NCBI RefSeq assembly: GCF_947179515.1
Contig: NC_067481.1
Span: 42,838,900-42,902,899, forward strand
Origin: Apodemus sylvaticus
Taxonomy: Eukaryota; Chordata; Mammalia; Rodentia; Muridae
Length of the DNA stretch: 64,000 bases
Reading direction: 5' to 3'
Shown: piece after piece, positions 11,087 to 22,440 of the stretch
How positions within the stretch are numbered: position 1 is the first letter of the stretch
Layout: each line of letters opens with the position of its first letter
Made by a program: the position numbers and the translations under genes
Notes under the pieces: model-generated
What the model was told of the DNA's origin: nothing
Database searches by the model: none
What the model saw: only the letters and a program-made list of their open reading frames with translations

Positions 11087-11542
11087 CTGCATAAAGGTTC
11101 ATAAGAGACTTTTTCCAAGGTTTCATTACTTTTGTTTCCTGTAACATATTGATTTTTAATCTTGTTTCCATCATGAACTCGTTTTAGAATAAAGTGGAAA
11201 CTATGAATCCTCCCCCACCACCCCAGGAATGATGTTCATGACCATGAGGATAGGCATAAGGTTTTACATATAATTATAGGAGAATCGTGGAGCCCCAGAG
11301 CCTGTCAATGACCCTCCAGCCACTGAGGCTGGCCGGGCCCTAGAAAGTGCTGACTAATCTCCTAAAGAGCCCACACCTGCACACAGAGAGAGATTGATGT
11401 TTCTTCTCCCTAAATAGCCTAATGACTGTCGTTTGTTTGTTTGTTTGTTTTTTCAATTTGCAGAAGGGAGAAAAAGATAGGATTTGATCCATTTCAATTT
11501 TTTCCTCCTTAATTTTTTTAAACCTTTGACATCTGCTCTGGC

Positions 11543-11580
11543 GCGTGAGCGAGCGAGCGAGCAGGTGAGCAGGCGAGCAC
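11543..11580 (+). repeat. short (GAGC)n tandem repeat
   Basis: Gagcgagcgagcgagc followed by degenerate gcaggtgagcaggcgagc units. A small CpG-containing tetranucleotide tract. Confidence 0.8.
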
Positions 11581-11817
11581 GCTCTCACAGACAGCAGATA
11601 CGATGAGTGAGCAGAAAATGACTACACACAAGAAAACGCAGGAACACGATTTCATACAATTATTTATGCTGTGGAGATTCTGAGGGTTGGAGAGACCTGC
11701 ATACCTGAATAGCAGTGAGAGTCCCTCCTTTACAGACGTGCACATGGCCTGCTTGCTAAGTGAGGGAAATACGTACATGATTGATGTCCTGGGTGGCCAT
11801 TGAGCCTTCCTGGCTTT

Positions 11818-11985
11818 TTTGGTTTGATTTGGTTTTGGTTTGGTTTGGTTTTATTGTTTTGCTTTTGGTTTTGGTTTTGGTTTAGACAAAGTTTCTCTGT
11901 GTAGCTTTGGCTACCCTAGAACCTTCTCTGTAGACCAGGCTGGGCTCAAACTCAGAGATCAGCCTATCTCTGCCTCTCTAGTCCT

Positions 11986-11986
<1 letters not shown>
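11818..11986 (-). mobile_element. B1 SINE, antisense, diverged
   Basis: A T-rich tail (ggttttggtttggttt) precedes gacaaagtttctctgtgtag, ctctgtagaccaggctgggc and atctctgcctctctagtcct. This is the reverse complement of B1. The left end runs straight into the following (TG)n tract. Confidence 0.8.

Positions 11987-12033
<47 letters not shown>
11987..12033 (+). repeat. (TG)n microsatellite
   Basis: About 23 uninterrupted TG units next to a B1. Confidence 0.98.
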
Positions 12034-12034
<1 letters not shown>

Positions 12035-12062
12035 CACAGTCAAGCTTCAATTGTTTTTTTAG

Positions 12063-12470
12063 TATGTATGCTGTCTCTGTGATAAGACATCAAGACCCAA
12101 AGCAACCCGGGAGGAAGGAGTTTACTTCACTTTCCATGTCCCAATCACAGTCCATCATAAAAGAAGTCAGGGCAGGAACCTGGAAGCAGGAACTGATGTG
12201 AAGGCCATGGAGGAGTGCTGTTTACTGGCTTGCCCCTACCCCCCCACCCCTACCCCGCACACCTCCCCCCAGCCGTGGCTTCTTCTGCCTGCTTTCTTAC
12301 AGAACCCAGGACCACCAGCCCAGGGGTGGCCCGGCCCCCTGTGGGGTGGGCCCTACCACATCAGTCATTAATCAAAACAATACCCTCACACACTTGCCCA
12401 AAGGCTAATTTTATGGATGCATTTTCTCAATTGTGGTTCCTTCTTTTCAGGTGACTCTAACTTATGTCAT
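12063..12470 (-). mobile_element. rodent repeat family X, antisense copy
   Basis: Reverse complement of the element also seen at 16955, 32487 and 44995. Shared landmarks read on the minus strand: attgagaaaatgc, ggctggtggtcctgggttct, gtaagaaagcagg, ccatggcctt, and a gaagt-AATAAA-like end. A common ~400-bp mouse element that I cannot name with confidence. A C-rich insertion lies at 12235-12275. Confidence 0.6.
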
Positions 12471-12804
12471 GCTGACACAGAAGTAGCCAGCAGAAATGCA
12501 AAATTTGCTTGATCAAAAAAAAAAAAAATCCCCACCTTGAGAAGGAGTGCCTGGAATGGTGTTGGGAGGTGGAGTTTAGATGTCCACACTCCTTGAAGAG
12601 TTTCTCTGTGCCGTACTTATTTCCCCAGTTTACCACTATTGTGGGCCATTTGTCTTCAAAATAATTCCAGCTTTCATGGCTACTTTTTCCAAAGGAATCA
12701 CACCCAACTTTAAACAAACCTAACACAGAGTCACTGCTGGGTGCCAACTCATACCCAGCTCGATTCGCCTCAAGACAGTGATAAGGCCACCAGCCACTCT
12801 GCCC

Positions 12805-12875
12805 CAAATTCATCATTTCATAAGCATTTTCTATGGGCCAGGTGCCGTGCCAAGTCCTAAGAGTTTTCTACAGTT
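12805..12875 (+). mobile_element. ancient mammalian repeat fragment
   Basis: Cataagcattttctatgggc then caggtgccgtgccaagtcct. Same text class as 10628-10740. It probably continues at 13195-13265 (tctttagggagctcaaagcc) after an L1-type interruption. Confidence 0.4.
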
Positions 12876-12884
12876 AGGAAAACA

Positions 12885-13135
12885 TTCGTTTTTAAAACTT
12901 TTTATACAACTTATTTGACTTTGTTCTTTTCCTCTTCCAACTACTCTCAGAGCATCCCTATGAATCTATCTTCATGTTCTTTTGTTCTCTTAAACAAACA
13001 GACACACTGAAAAAAAAAAATATGGAGTCTATTTTGTATGGACCAACCGCTCCTGAGCATGAGGCCTGCCCTGGAATGCGGCTGATATGCCCAGTGTCAC
13101 ACTACTGAAGAAAACTGGCTCTCCCTTTCCCAGCT
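12885..13135 (-). mobile_element. L1 (Lx-type) fragment, antisense
   Basis: Contains agtctattttgtatggacca, gagcatgaggcctgccctgg and gatatgcccagtgtcacact, which read like the antisense of an old rodent L1 3' region. Confidence 0.5.
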
Positions 13136-13264
13136 TCCCTGTGAGCTGGATTTGGCATCTTCCCTTCTCTGTGCTGGGATTTGACATACAGGGGGAAACA
13201 CGAGCTTTGTCTTTAGGGAGCTCAAAGCCTAACTAGGAAAAGCTGGGTGATGGTTATGCATGCA

Positions 13265-14480
13265 GACTCCTGAACAGCCAGAGGGACAAGACACATGGGT
13301 CCCATTGTTCACTGAGAATAAGTACATGGACACAGGAGGCTGGCTGAGTTAGGGCGAGTGCTGACTGAAGTTCCGAGAAAGGAATGGAAGCTAAGCATGC
13401 AGAAGACATACCAAGTGAAGGTTTGCAACCAGAAGAAAACTTGGAGAGTTGGAAGGATGCTAAGTCCCTGCTTGGTAGGAGGGTGCTGAATTACCACTGT
13501 CTCCCCAGGTTGCATCTTTCTAGTCTGGGTCCCAGCCTACTGGTATTCCAAATGCTGGTCCAGGGTCGGAGGCTGGAATGGGCTGAGAATGAAGAGTAGC
13601 CTTTGTACCCTGACCTCTCCAGCTTATTTTTAATCACATGAGCTGTATCACGGCAGCCATGCTTTAGACCTCTTCTAAGGGTCAAGTTTCTCCTGAAAAT
13701 AAGGGTGACCCCTCCTCAGTTGACTGGGAAGGGTTCTAAGACAAACTCTTGAAAATGATCCTGGGGTGCCTGATCTTTTTAAGTCAGAAAAGACAAAGAC
13801 ATCCCATCCCACATGTCAACTTCATCAAGATTGATGGGTACTGACGTAGCAAAGGGATTCTTGGCCACACTCTAGCTCATAAGACAGAGGATGTTCCAAT
13901 TTCCGTGTCTGACCAGGCAAAGGGTAGCAACAACTATGCCACTCGTGGATCTCAAGAATGCTGAGTTCTGTCTGGGTAGAGGCCATCCAAAGTGTTCAGA
14001 GGGCACAGATTACACACACAACACCCTGACCTCAGCCAAAGAAGGGCATCGGCAAGGTCTACTAAAGCCACAAGGGGGCGCTGACTTCTGACCTGCGCTT
14101 CAGACAGAATGAGAATAGCCAGTTATCCCCAGAGCATTTCTCTGTCCTTTGGCTAATGACAAAGGAAAGCCTGCTTCAAATCTGTCCCCTAGAGCGATTC
14201 TAGTCAGGAATGGGAGCACCTGGCAAACTTGACACTCTTCCACGCTCCAGAGAAACATCTGCCACTTTAACCAAACTCATTCTCCTCCCTCCAAATAGTG
14301 AAACAGGACAGGGCAGCTTTTCAGGTAGGTGGGGCCTGAGGGCGCCCTGTGGTCCCTGAGGCTGCTGGTCCTCTCAGTACACCCAGAGCTCAGGAAAGCT
14401 AAGAGCATTTCTTGAACCTGACTGTGCCAAGCAATGTGATTGTCCCATTCCTGCCTGTAACATTCGGGGTGACCTTTTAC
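13265..14480. other. intergenic sequence, nothing recognised
   Basis: No exon, repeat or convincing reading frame identified by eye in this stretch. Confidence 0.5.
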
Positions 14481-14572
14481 AGCTCTTCTGGCCCAAAAGG
14501 AATGCTGAACTCCTGGAGGACATGACTTCCCCAAGGTCAGATTGCCAGGGTTAGAGAGAAAATCTCATTGCT
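14480..14572 (-). mobile_element. MIR SINE fragment, antisense
   Basis: The core gacttccccaaggtcagatt followed by gccagggttagagag is the reverse complement of the MIR 'gcaagtcac...' region. Confidence 0.55.
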
Positions 14573-14794
14573 TCAGCTCTGCCGAGATCATGCTGGGTCC
14601 CATCAGCTGACAGATACGACTTAGCAGGCAGTGGGTCTGACTCAGCTAAAGGGCAGCCTGGGTGATCTCCTGGAAAGGCAGGGCATCTCCCCAAGACGGC
14701 TCAGGAGAGGGAAGCAGAGGCCTGACACATAGGTTATTCTTAGCAATACCATTGACTGAATCTTAGCTTTATTAAAGGTATCAAGGCCCATCCG

Positions 14795-14964
14795 TTGTCC
14801 TCTCATTCAGCAAACTGAGTGCCTATCCAACATTCGTTCACACAGCAGTTAGAACTTAAGTAGATTCATCTATTTGCTGAGTTCAGCTGTTCTACATGCT
14901 GGAGACAAAGGAAACACACGAAGTTCCTGCTCTCTTGATGGTTACCATCTAGTAGAAGAGACTG
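14795..14964 (+). mobile_element. ancient mammalian interspersed repeat
   Basis: Gtgcctatccaacattcgtt, then ctgttctacatgctggagac, gttcctgctctcttgatgg and ccatctagtagaagagac. Ordered matches to the old repeat class noted at 10628 and 12805. Confidence 0.45.
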
Positions 14965-14965
14965 G

Positions 14966-14966
<1 letters not shown>

Positions 14967-15027
<61 letters not shown>
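14967..15027 (+). repeat. (TG)n microsatellite
   Basis: About 30 pure TG units, one of the longest uninterrupted dinucleotide runs here. Confidence 0.98.
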
Positions 15028-15029
<2 letters not shown>

Positions 15030-15630
15030 TTTCAGATGTGTTTGAAATCATGGCTGATGGTGAGACCTGGTAAGGTAGTGACAAGGATTACTGAGGTGCC
15101 TCCTTCAGCTCTGGTTGTCAGAGACTAACTCTGAAGAGGTGAAAGGGAGGTAAGTCCTGACTGAAGAAGGGAATAATCACTAAAATATCAGGTAAAATGA
15201 CCTTCCTGGGAGCTACAAAGGCCCTGATGCTCATTGCATCCAAAGCACAGAGTCAGTGAACAAAAAGTCTAATGCATGATGGAGAGGGGGCTGAAAGCGA
15301 GCTAGCTTCCGGGACACCCACAGCCGCTAGAGTAACAAGCTCAGAGGAGTTGAGAGAGAACTCCAGTCAGATGAGCCTACCTACATCATGAGCAAATTTG
15401 AGTGTCGAGCTGAAGGTGAGAAGACACTGTGGTCAGAACACAAGGCAAAGTTGAAAGAGGTGTGTCAGTGGCACAAAGTAAGAGGCAGACCCTCTTAGGA
15501 AGCCATCGTGATTGTCCCAGGGAAGAGAGAAGGGCTTGATCTAATGTAGCGGAGTGAAGGTAAAAGGCGGGATAGTTTCCACAGCGATTGGGACAGCAGC
15601 TGAGAAGGCTCACCACACTAGCATAAGGAC
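15030..15630. other. intergenic sequence, nothing recognised
   Basis: No gene or repeat identified by eye. Confidence 0.5.
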
Positions 15631-15634
15631 CTGA

Positions 15635-15905
15635 GTGTTTAAAGTCAGCCATGGGGGTATATAGGGTGATCCTAATGCAGAAGAATCAGAGACAGGAAGA
15701 TCTCTAGAACCCACTGGTCAGCCACCTAGCCTAATCGATGAGGCCCAAATCAGTAAGAGACCCAGTCACAAAAAAATTAAAAAGTAAAACAATTTTTAAA
15801 AATGTAAATGAATCCAAGGTAAACAGTTGCACAGTGCCTGCGGAACACCACCAAGGTTAACTTCTGACTTCCACACGTATCCGCACACATACAAAGAGAG
15901 GGGAA
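15635..15905 (+). mobile_element. B4/RSINE-type SINE, diverged
   Basis: Agacaggaagatctctagaa, then ccacctagcctaatcgatga, an A-rich linker, then ttctgacttccacacgtatc and cacacatac. The order fits old composite rodent SINEs. Confidence 0.5.
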
Positions 15906-15909
15906 GGCA

Positions 15910-16475
15910 CACATACAACTAAACAAAGCTCAAATAGGCAAGATTTCATGAGCAGGGGACTCTAAGGGAGGGTGATGGGGAAATGGGGGCAGGGACACCA
16001 AGATTTACCCTGAGTACCTAACATAGCTGAGCATTTCTCTCAGGAACTGAGTTTGGAGCTCAGGGCTCCTGTTTTTCACTCCTGGGTGAGTTTGTGTACT
16101 GTCAAGCATCACCTCATGCCAGAGCTTTGTAACTCTGACCAGAGCACTCTCTCCCGGTTGCTCCTTCCCCATCGCTACCTATCCCCAGTCAACTCCCTAG
16201 CTTAAGCCTCCGAGATCCTCTTATCCAGACCTGGCACTGCTCAGCCACACCTTGAAGAGGCCCGAGGTCAGGATCACAGCCTCCACATCCTTTTAATAAC
16301 CATCCCCTTGGTTCCAAGAGCCTCCTTTCACCATCCCTGGACTCCTTTCTCAGACTAATTGAATGAGGCCCACTGAAGCAATCCGGCAAGGCAGGCACAG
16401 ACATTTGAAGTTAGAGCATCCAAGATAGATGAGACCTGGGTCTCTGACCTTCATCCATGTACAATGACTGCATAC
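15910..16475. other. intergenic sequence, nothing recognised
   Basis: No gene or repeat identified by eye. Confidence 0.45.
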
Positions 16476-16479
16476 ACTC

Positions 16480-16620
16480 GGGGAGTCAGATTGACTCGGG
16501 TACAAATTGCCCTTCCTTGAATCTGTGTCCTTATCTACAGAATGGGGATGATATTGGTACCCACATTAGTTTATTATTATTGCCCCAGGGTACAAATCAG
16601 ATAATGCATGCCACATTGGT
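16480..16620 (+). mobile_element. MIR SINE
   Basis: Gaatctgtgtccttatctac, then agaatggggatgatattggt and atcagataatgcatgcc match the MIR 'cctcatctgtaaaatggggataat...gagataatgcatg' core. Confidence 0.65.
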
Positions 16621-16954
16621 CAGCCCATGGGCTTGGTGTGATTTAATAGATCCATTGGTCATCAATGCCACCTCTTAGCAAGATGTTTTATCACTGTCCA
16701 CTTAGATACACAGCTCCCATTTTTATCACCCATTGGCCAATCCCACCATAGGTGGAAACCAGTGCATTTCCTAGATTGTAAATGGTCTGTCACCCCTCCA
16801 GAGTGACATTGAGTGACATCTCCCTAGAAGCCACCAACCATACCTCAGCTTACAGTTGAGCACGCACAGAGTTCAGTGAAAGCCCTTCTAGAAGATGCTA
16901 CAATCTGAAGTCAGCACTCACTCTTCTCACACATCTCTCATCATTTCTACTGCT

Positions 16955-17352
16955 GTGCTGTCTAATTTTATGTCAGCTTGACCCAGGCTAGAGCCATCTG
17001 AGAGGAGAGAGCCCAACTGAGAAAACACCTCCATAACGTGGGTGACAGGCAAGCCTGTAGAGCATTTTCTTAGCGATTGATGTGGGAAGGCCCAGCCCAT
17101 TGTGAGTGGGATCATCCCTGGGCTGGTGGTCCTGGGTTCTAGAAGAAAGCAGACTCAGCAAGCCACGGGAACAAGCTAGCAAGCAGCACTCTTCCATGGC
17201 CTCTGCATAGCTCCTACCTTTTCTGAATTCCTATCCTGACTTCCTTCAGCGATGAACAGTGATATGGAAGTGCAGGCCTAATAAACCCTTTCCCTCCCCA
17301 AGTTGCTTTTAGTAATGGTGCTTTATCACAGCAATAGTAACCCTAAGACAAT
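16955..17352 (+). mobile_element. rodent repeat family X, sense copy
   Basis: Tgtcagcttgacccaggcta, ggctggtggtcctgggttct, ccatggcctctgca, gtgatatggaagtgcaggcc-taataaaccc, and the terminal agtaaccctaagac. This is the most complete of four copies in the window and carries an internal AATAAA. Confidence 0.65.
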
Positions 17353-17820
17353 TGCTATTCTTGCAGTTTCAAGACCCTGCCTACCTTGCTCCCTTAAATA
17401 CACACGTCCCTAGTGACTGAGTCAGAGCTCCCTATCAGGGGAGCAGCATCTGTCGGAATTCCACAGACCTTCCCACATACTGGAAAAGGCACTCCGCATT
17501 TTTCTACCTTAAACCCACTGGCAAGCCTCACCCCATCTTCCACATTTTATTTTTCTTACATTTTGTTTTGTTGTATTTTTTCCATTAACTTATTTTATTT
17601 ACCTTACGTCCTGATCAATACCGCCTTCTCTCAGTCCCTTCCTCACACAGTCCTACCCCATACCCCAACCCTTTTGTCTCTGAGAAGGTGAAATCCCCAT
17701 CTGAGTACCAACTCTGGCAAATCAAGTGTCTTCAGGGCTAGGTGACTCATCTCCCACTGAGGCCAGACAAAGCAGCCCAATTAGGGGAGCAGGATCCACA
17801 GGCAGGCAACAGATTTAGGG
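17353..17820. other. intergenic sequence, nothing recognised
   Basis: A C/T-rich then T-rich stretch. No gene seen. Confidence 0.45.
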
Positions 17821-17824
17821 ATAG

Positions 17825-18905
17825 CCTTGCTCCAGATGTTGGGGACCTGGATGGAGACCAAGCTGCACATCTCTATAGATAATGCAGGAAGCCTAGGTCC
17901 AGCACATGTATATTTTTTGGTTGGTGGTTCAGTCTATGGGAACCCCCAACGCCCCCGATTAGTTTATACTGTTGTTTTTCCTGTGGAGTTCCTAACTCCT
18001 CCAGGTCCCTCAATCTTTCCCCCAAGTCTTACACAAGATTCCCTGAGCTCCATCCAATATTTAGGTGTAGATCTCTGCATCTATTTCAGTCAGCTCCAGG
18101 ATAGAGCCTCTCAGAGAACAGTTATGCTAGACTCCTGTCTTCAAGCATAACAGAATATATGAATGCTGTCAGGGATTGGTACTTGCCCATGGGATAGGTC
18201 TCAGGCTGGGCCAGTTATAGGTTGGTCATACTCTCAGTCTGTGTTCCATCTTTGTCCCTGAATTTCTCAGAGACAGGACAAATTTTAGGTTGAAAGTTTT
18301 GTGGATGGGTTGGTGTCCTTATTCCTCCACTGGAGGGTCCTGACTGGCTACAGGAAGGGGCCATTTTAGGTCCCCCCCTTCTAGGATTCTCAGTTAATCA
18401 CCCCAATAGACTCCTGGAAGCCTCCCCTTCCCAGGTCTCTGGCAGGTCTTAGAGATCCCCACTCCCACCCTTGACAGATGCCAATTTCCATTCATTCTTT
18501 CAGCCCTCTGGCCTTCTCCTGTCTCTCCCCACACCTGATCCTGAACCCCCTTTTCCCTCCCTACCTCCTCTCTCCTACCCAATACCCACCCTCTGCCTGC
18601 ATCCTGTGATTGGCTTATTCCCCCTTCTAAGTGAGATTCAAGCATCCTCATTTGGGCCTTCCTTCTCGTTTAGCTTCTTTAGATCTATGGGTGTATCTTG
18701 GGTATCTTATACTTTATAGCTAATATCCACTTATAAGTGAGTACATCCCATGCATGTCCTTTTGGTTCTGGGTTAGCCTCCTCATCTGGGTTAGCCCCCT
18801 CAGGGTGATATTTTCTAGTTCATCCATTTGCCTATGAAATTCATGATGACCATGGTTTTTAATAGCTGAATAGTATTCTATTGTGTAAATGAACCACATA
18901 TTCTA
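17825..18905 (-). mobile_element. L1 (Lx-type) 3' UTR, antisense, about 1.1 kb
   Basis: Long ordered match to the antisense of a rodent L1 3' end: ttggttggtggttcagtcta, gctatgctagactcctg-like text, gcataacagaatat, aggacaaattttaggttgaa, agtttcgtgg-like text, gatctatgggtgtatcttgg, catgcatgtccttttggttc, and ttttaatagctgaatagtat. No ORF2 coding capacity is retained in the segment. It is a decayed fragment with several small gaps. Confidence 0.85.
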
Positions 18906-18909
18906 CATC

Positions 18910-19580
18910 TGCTTCATCTTTCAGCTTCTTAGAGGAAGGTAGTATGTAGTGACTTCCCCTTCCAGGAAGTGACCAGCTACTAATGTCAGTGATGCTTGAA
19001 TATCCCACCTCTGGAGAGCACTGAAGAGCAAGGTGGCCAATAAAGCTGGGGGAAACCCTGTGGCCCCTCTCCTGCAGTCCCTCTGCACCACCTCCTGACC
19101 ACAGGATGTAAGGGGACACCTGAGTGAGAGCTAAGGCATGGTGCAACCATAGCTGCAGAAAGCAAGCGTCCCCGTCCCTGGGACCTCTCCAACTACACCA
19201 GGGGTTATCCAGGGTCACCAGGGAAAACTACATCGGCTCCCAGTTAAATCTGAATTCCAAATACAGAAGTTCTTCAGTATTACTTTGATTCATACAAGAT
19301 TTGAATCATACCTGTACGTTGAAGTTACTTGTTGTTTATCTGAAATTCCAATTCAACCAGGGCATCCTATTTTTGCTTTGGTTTGGCTTTTGTTAAATTT
19401 GGCATCTCTAGACCTAAACTCTGCCAGGTATGGGGAAGGCGGGCACGGGGGCTGCCCCCCAAGCCTTCCATGATAGGAAGACTTCCATGAAGTCTACAGA
19501 AGCCAAGCCCAGGTGAGCAAGAGAGATGAGAAGGCCTTGGTGTCCGCTCGGTACATGTAGACCCGCAGAAAGCTGAAAAA
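18910..19580. other. intergenic sequence just beyond the 3' end of Spaca3
   Basis: No further exon or repeat could be assigned. Confidence 0.45.
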
Positions 19581-19584
19581 CATG

Positions 19585-19695
19585 CTTCCGTCAAATTAGA
19601 CTTTTATTACTTGGCTTGTCTTCCCAAGCCTGGGTCAGGAACAAGTCCACACCTCCCAGCCAGCTGTGTGTGGCTTAGTCCATCCAGAGAGGGTC
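19585..19695 (-). other. Spaca3: Spaca3 3' untranslated region
   Basis: Short 3' UTR from the stop to just beyond the AATAAA hexamer. The cleavage point is inferred. Confidence 0.7.
19603..19608 (-). terminator. Spaca3 poly(A) signal AATAAA
   Basis: Canonical hexamer (tttatt on the + strand) 88 nt after the stop codon. It gives the compact 3' UTR typical of testis transcripts. Confidence 0.8.
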
Positions 19696-19762
19696 CTAGA
19701 AGTCACAGCCATCCACCCAGTCACTGAGGTCCCTGCCCTGGCAGTGGTGCCTCCAGGCTTCC
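19696..19762 (-). CDS. Spaca3: Spaca3 exon 4, coding part (residues 142-163)
   Basis: The acceptor is tctatcctcag. It encodes EAWRHHCQGRDLSDWVDGCD, then F and TAG at 19698-19696. The AWR..C and W...GC pattern is the conserved end of c-type lysozymes (C149, C161). Confidence 0.96.
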
Positions 19763-20579
19763 CTGAGGATAGAAAACAAGGAGGAAAAGAATCCATTTTA
19801 GCAGCTAGGTGGAGCACAAACTTAAGAGGCAGAAGGAAGTAGATCTCTGAATTTAAGGCCAGCCTGGACTACAGAACAAGTACCAGGACAGGCCAGGACT
19901 ACACAGAGAAATCCTGTCTCGACAAACATACGAAAAGAATCCACATCAGCTTCAGCCCTGGGTGCTGCTGTTCAGAGAGAAGAAAAGGCGCAGGTCTCTA
20001 AACTGAAGGGGAGCAAGGACAGAGGCTGGGAGGATGGAGAGCAACAAGCTAAGTAACCCAGCAAGCAGTCACACAGGGAAATTTCTTAAAGGGAGAGCAT
20101 GGCCATAAAAGGTCAATATCCAGTTGTCCGCTTTTACCACTGAAGATACAAGCTAGCATGCTCAAGCTTATCCATGAATTCTTGTCAAAGGGTTAGAAGC
20201 TGGAATCTGGGTCCTAAGTACAAGGCTCCTTTGCTACACCTAAGTGCTTCTGGGGACAATGAGACTGCCTGATATGGGTATAGCCCTTTCCTTCACAGTT
20301 TGTATGTCTTATATATGTACAGCCCGAATGGTTTACATGCCAGCATACCTTTTACCCACTGATAACTATTTCCTTCCTGTCCCCAGATGGCCTATTAGAT
20401 AGATTGGGTGGATATTATCTCCCCTATATACCAAATGAAAAACTCTAGCGGTGCTGTTAACTTATCCACTTGTCCAAGGCTACAGTACACAGCATTTCCT
20501 GATTGCCAATGTAGGTCCTCTTCCACTGTTGGCTACTATACTCTTTTGAGACCATTCTTTTGTATGGCTCACAGATATC

Positions 20580-20620
<41 letters not shown>

Positions 20621-22358
20621 ACATACACATGTTAGGCTAGAAACAATTTTGAGTGTCATTTCCCAGCAGGTGTGCACCTTGTTTTTTGAGACGGTCTCTC
20701 ACTGAAGCTGGAGCTTATCAATTTAAGCTGGGCTGGTTGGCTAGCAAGCCTCAGAAATCTGTCTGTCTCTGCTTTCCTAGTGCTGGGGTTACCAGCCAGC
20801 ATACCCAGTTTTTCTGGGGAATAAACTTGGGTTTTCACTCTTGTGTGATGAACAGTTTTTATGGTCTTAAGTGTCTCCCCAGTCCCATCACATTTGACAT
20901 CTCAAGGAAGATAAGCAAGGACAGAGGGTCCTGGGGTCCAACATTCTCAGGAATCCCAAGCTCTGAAAATTGGTGTCCTTTCTGATGTCAATGTCAAAGA
21001 GACTAATGATCAATAGAGCACCAGAAAGACTTCTAAACAACTGCCAGCCAGAGAGGTTGGTTGTCTCTTCCACTAGACTATAAGACACTTGAGAACAAAG
21101 AAAGGCTCAGCTGTCTGCAGCTCAGCTGTCTGCAGCTCAGTACCCTCCTGGACTTTGCATACCTGCATCCCCAGGACATGTGAGTACACAGAGTGGGCAG
21201 CACTGACTCTTCTGAGTCCACTTCCTCCAATTAGCCTCACTCTCTCAAGAGTTGTCCATGCCAGGAATTCACTCCAAGTGTAAGACAGAGATGTCCTTTG
21301 GTTTACTCCATTAGGATCAGGTTTTCTACTCCACAGTGGAGGAAACCAAGGCAGCAGGTTCTTGGAATAGTACCTGAGCCTATCTTGTCTCTTCCTGATT
21401 TTATAAACACATTCTGTCCTACAGATCTGGAATTACCCCTAACTCACTTCTTAGAGCTTCAACTAGTCTCAGACCAATGAGTGGTGTTCATTTCAATGAA
21501 TATGTCTGGAATATCTCAAGATTTGGTCATGTCTAACCCCTCCCCTTTCTGTTAGAGCATATGTCACTTGCACCTGAATCCCTTCCACAGCCTGATCTCT
21601 GTGTGTCCACTACAGGTACACCTATCCCTCATCTTCCTTCCCCGACCTTCTCTGCTATCACATCTGTCCACAGTCTCAGTGCTCCAGACTCCTGGACTAT
21701 TCCCTGACTCTGTCCCTGCCCTGCTAGTTTGTCATTCATGAGTGGAACAGAGGTTGGAGACTCTATGGAAAATCCCATCAAGAGACACAGGGCAACTGTG
21801 GAGCACCTGACCTGAGTGCTGCCTGAAGCAGCCATCTATGTTGGTGCCCAGTGTAATGCTCAGACTTATTGGTTATGAGGAAACTTCAAAGAATATATTG
21901 CTTGAAGTAGGTAAGAAAGAAAAAAATGAAAAGAGCGATGTTCCAGAACCCTACCCCCGGTCTAAGCAAAGAACCATCTATCACACACCACAGACCTTTA
22001 TATAAAATTTGGGCTGAGCTATGTGGTCATGTGATTGCCAACGCTATCCTCTCTGCCTGGGTCGACTGTAACTTTCTGAACTCCCATGATCCCCAGCACT
22101 AATTTTGAGGGTTAGTTCATGATGCTATGGGATTGTGTTGACTAAGACAAAGTGGATACTCCCGGAGGGCCAGTTCCCTGATGCGACCCTCCAGATCTGG
22201 CCACAGAAGGGGATTGCAGTGGGAGTTACTCACCAGTAGCCCAGACCCTGGGGCTCTTGAACTATTTTCATGGCACAGACGATAGAATCTTTGAGATTAT
22301 TGCTCAACAAATCTGGAGTGGGAAGAGAGAAACAGTGAGGGAGCAGAGAACAGGATGT

Positions 22359-22440
<82 letters not shown>

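Noticed and set aside
10767..11174. Several 70-130 codon frames on both strands rich in Thr/His/Ile/Tyr or Cys/Val
   Set aside because: They are translations of the (CA/TA)n microsatellite; every frame of such a repeat stays open. The same holds for frames at 2075-2958, 4171-4726, 28319-28816, 44345-44683 and 60118-60603.
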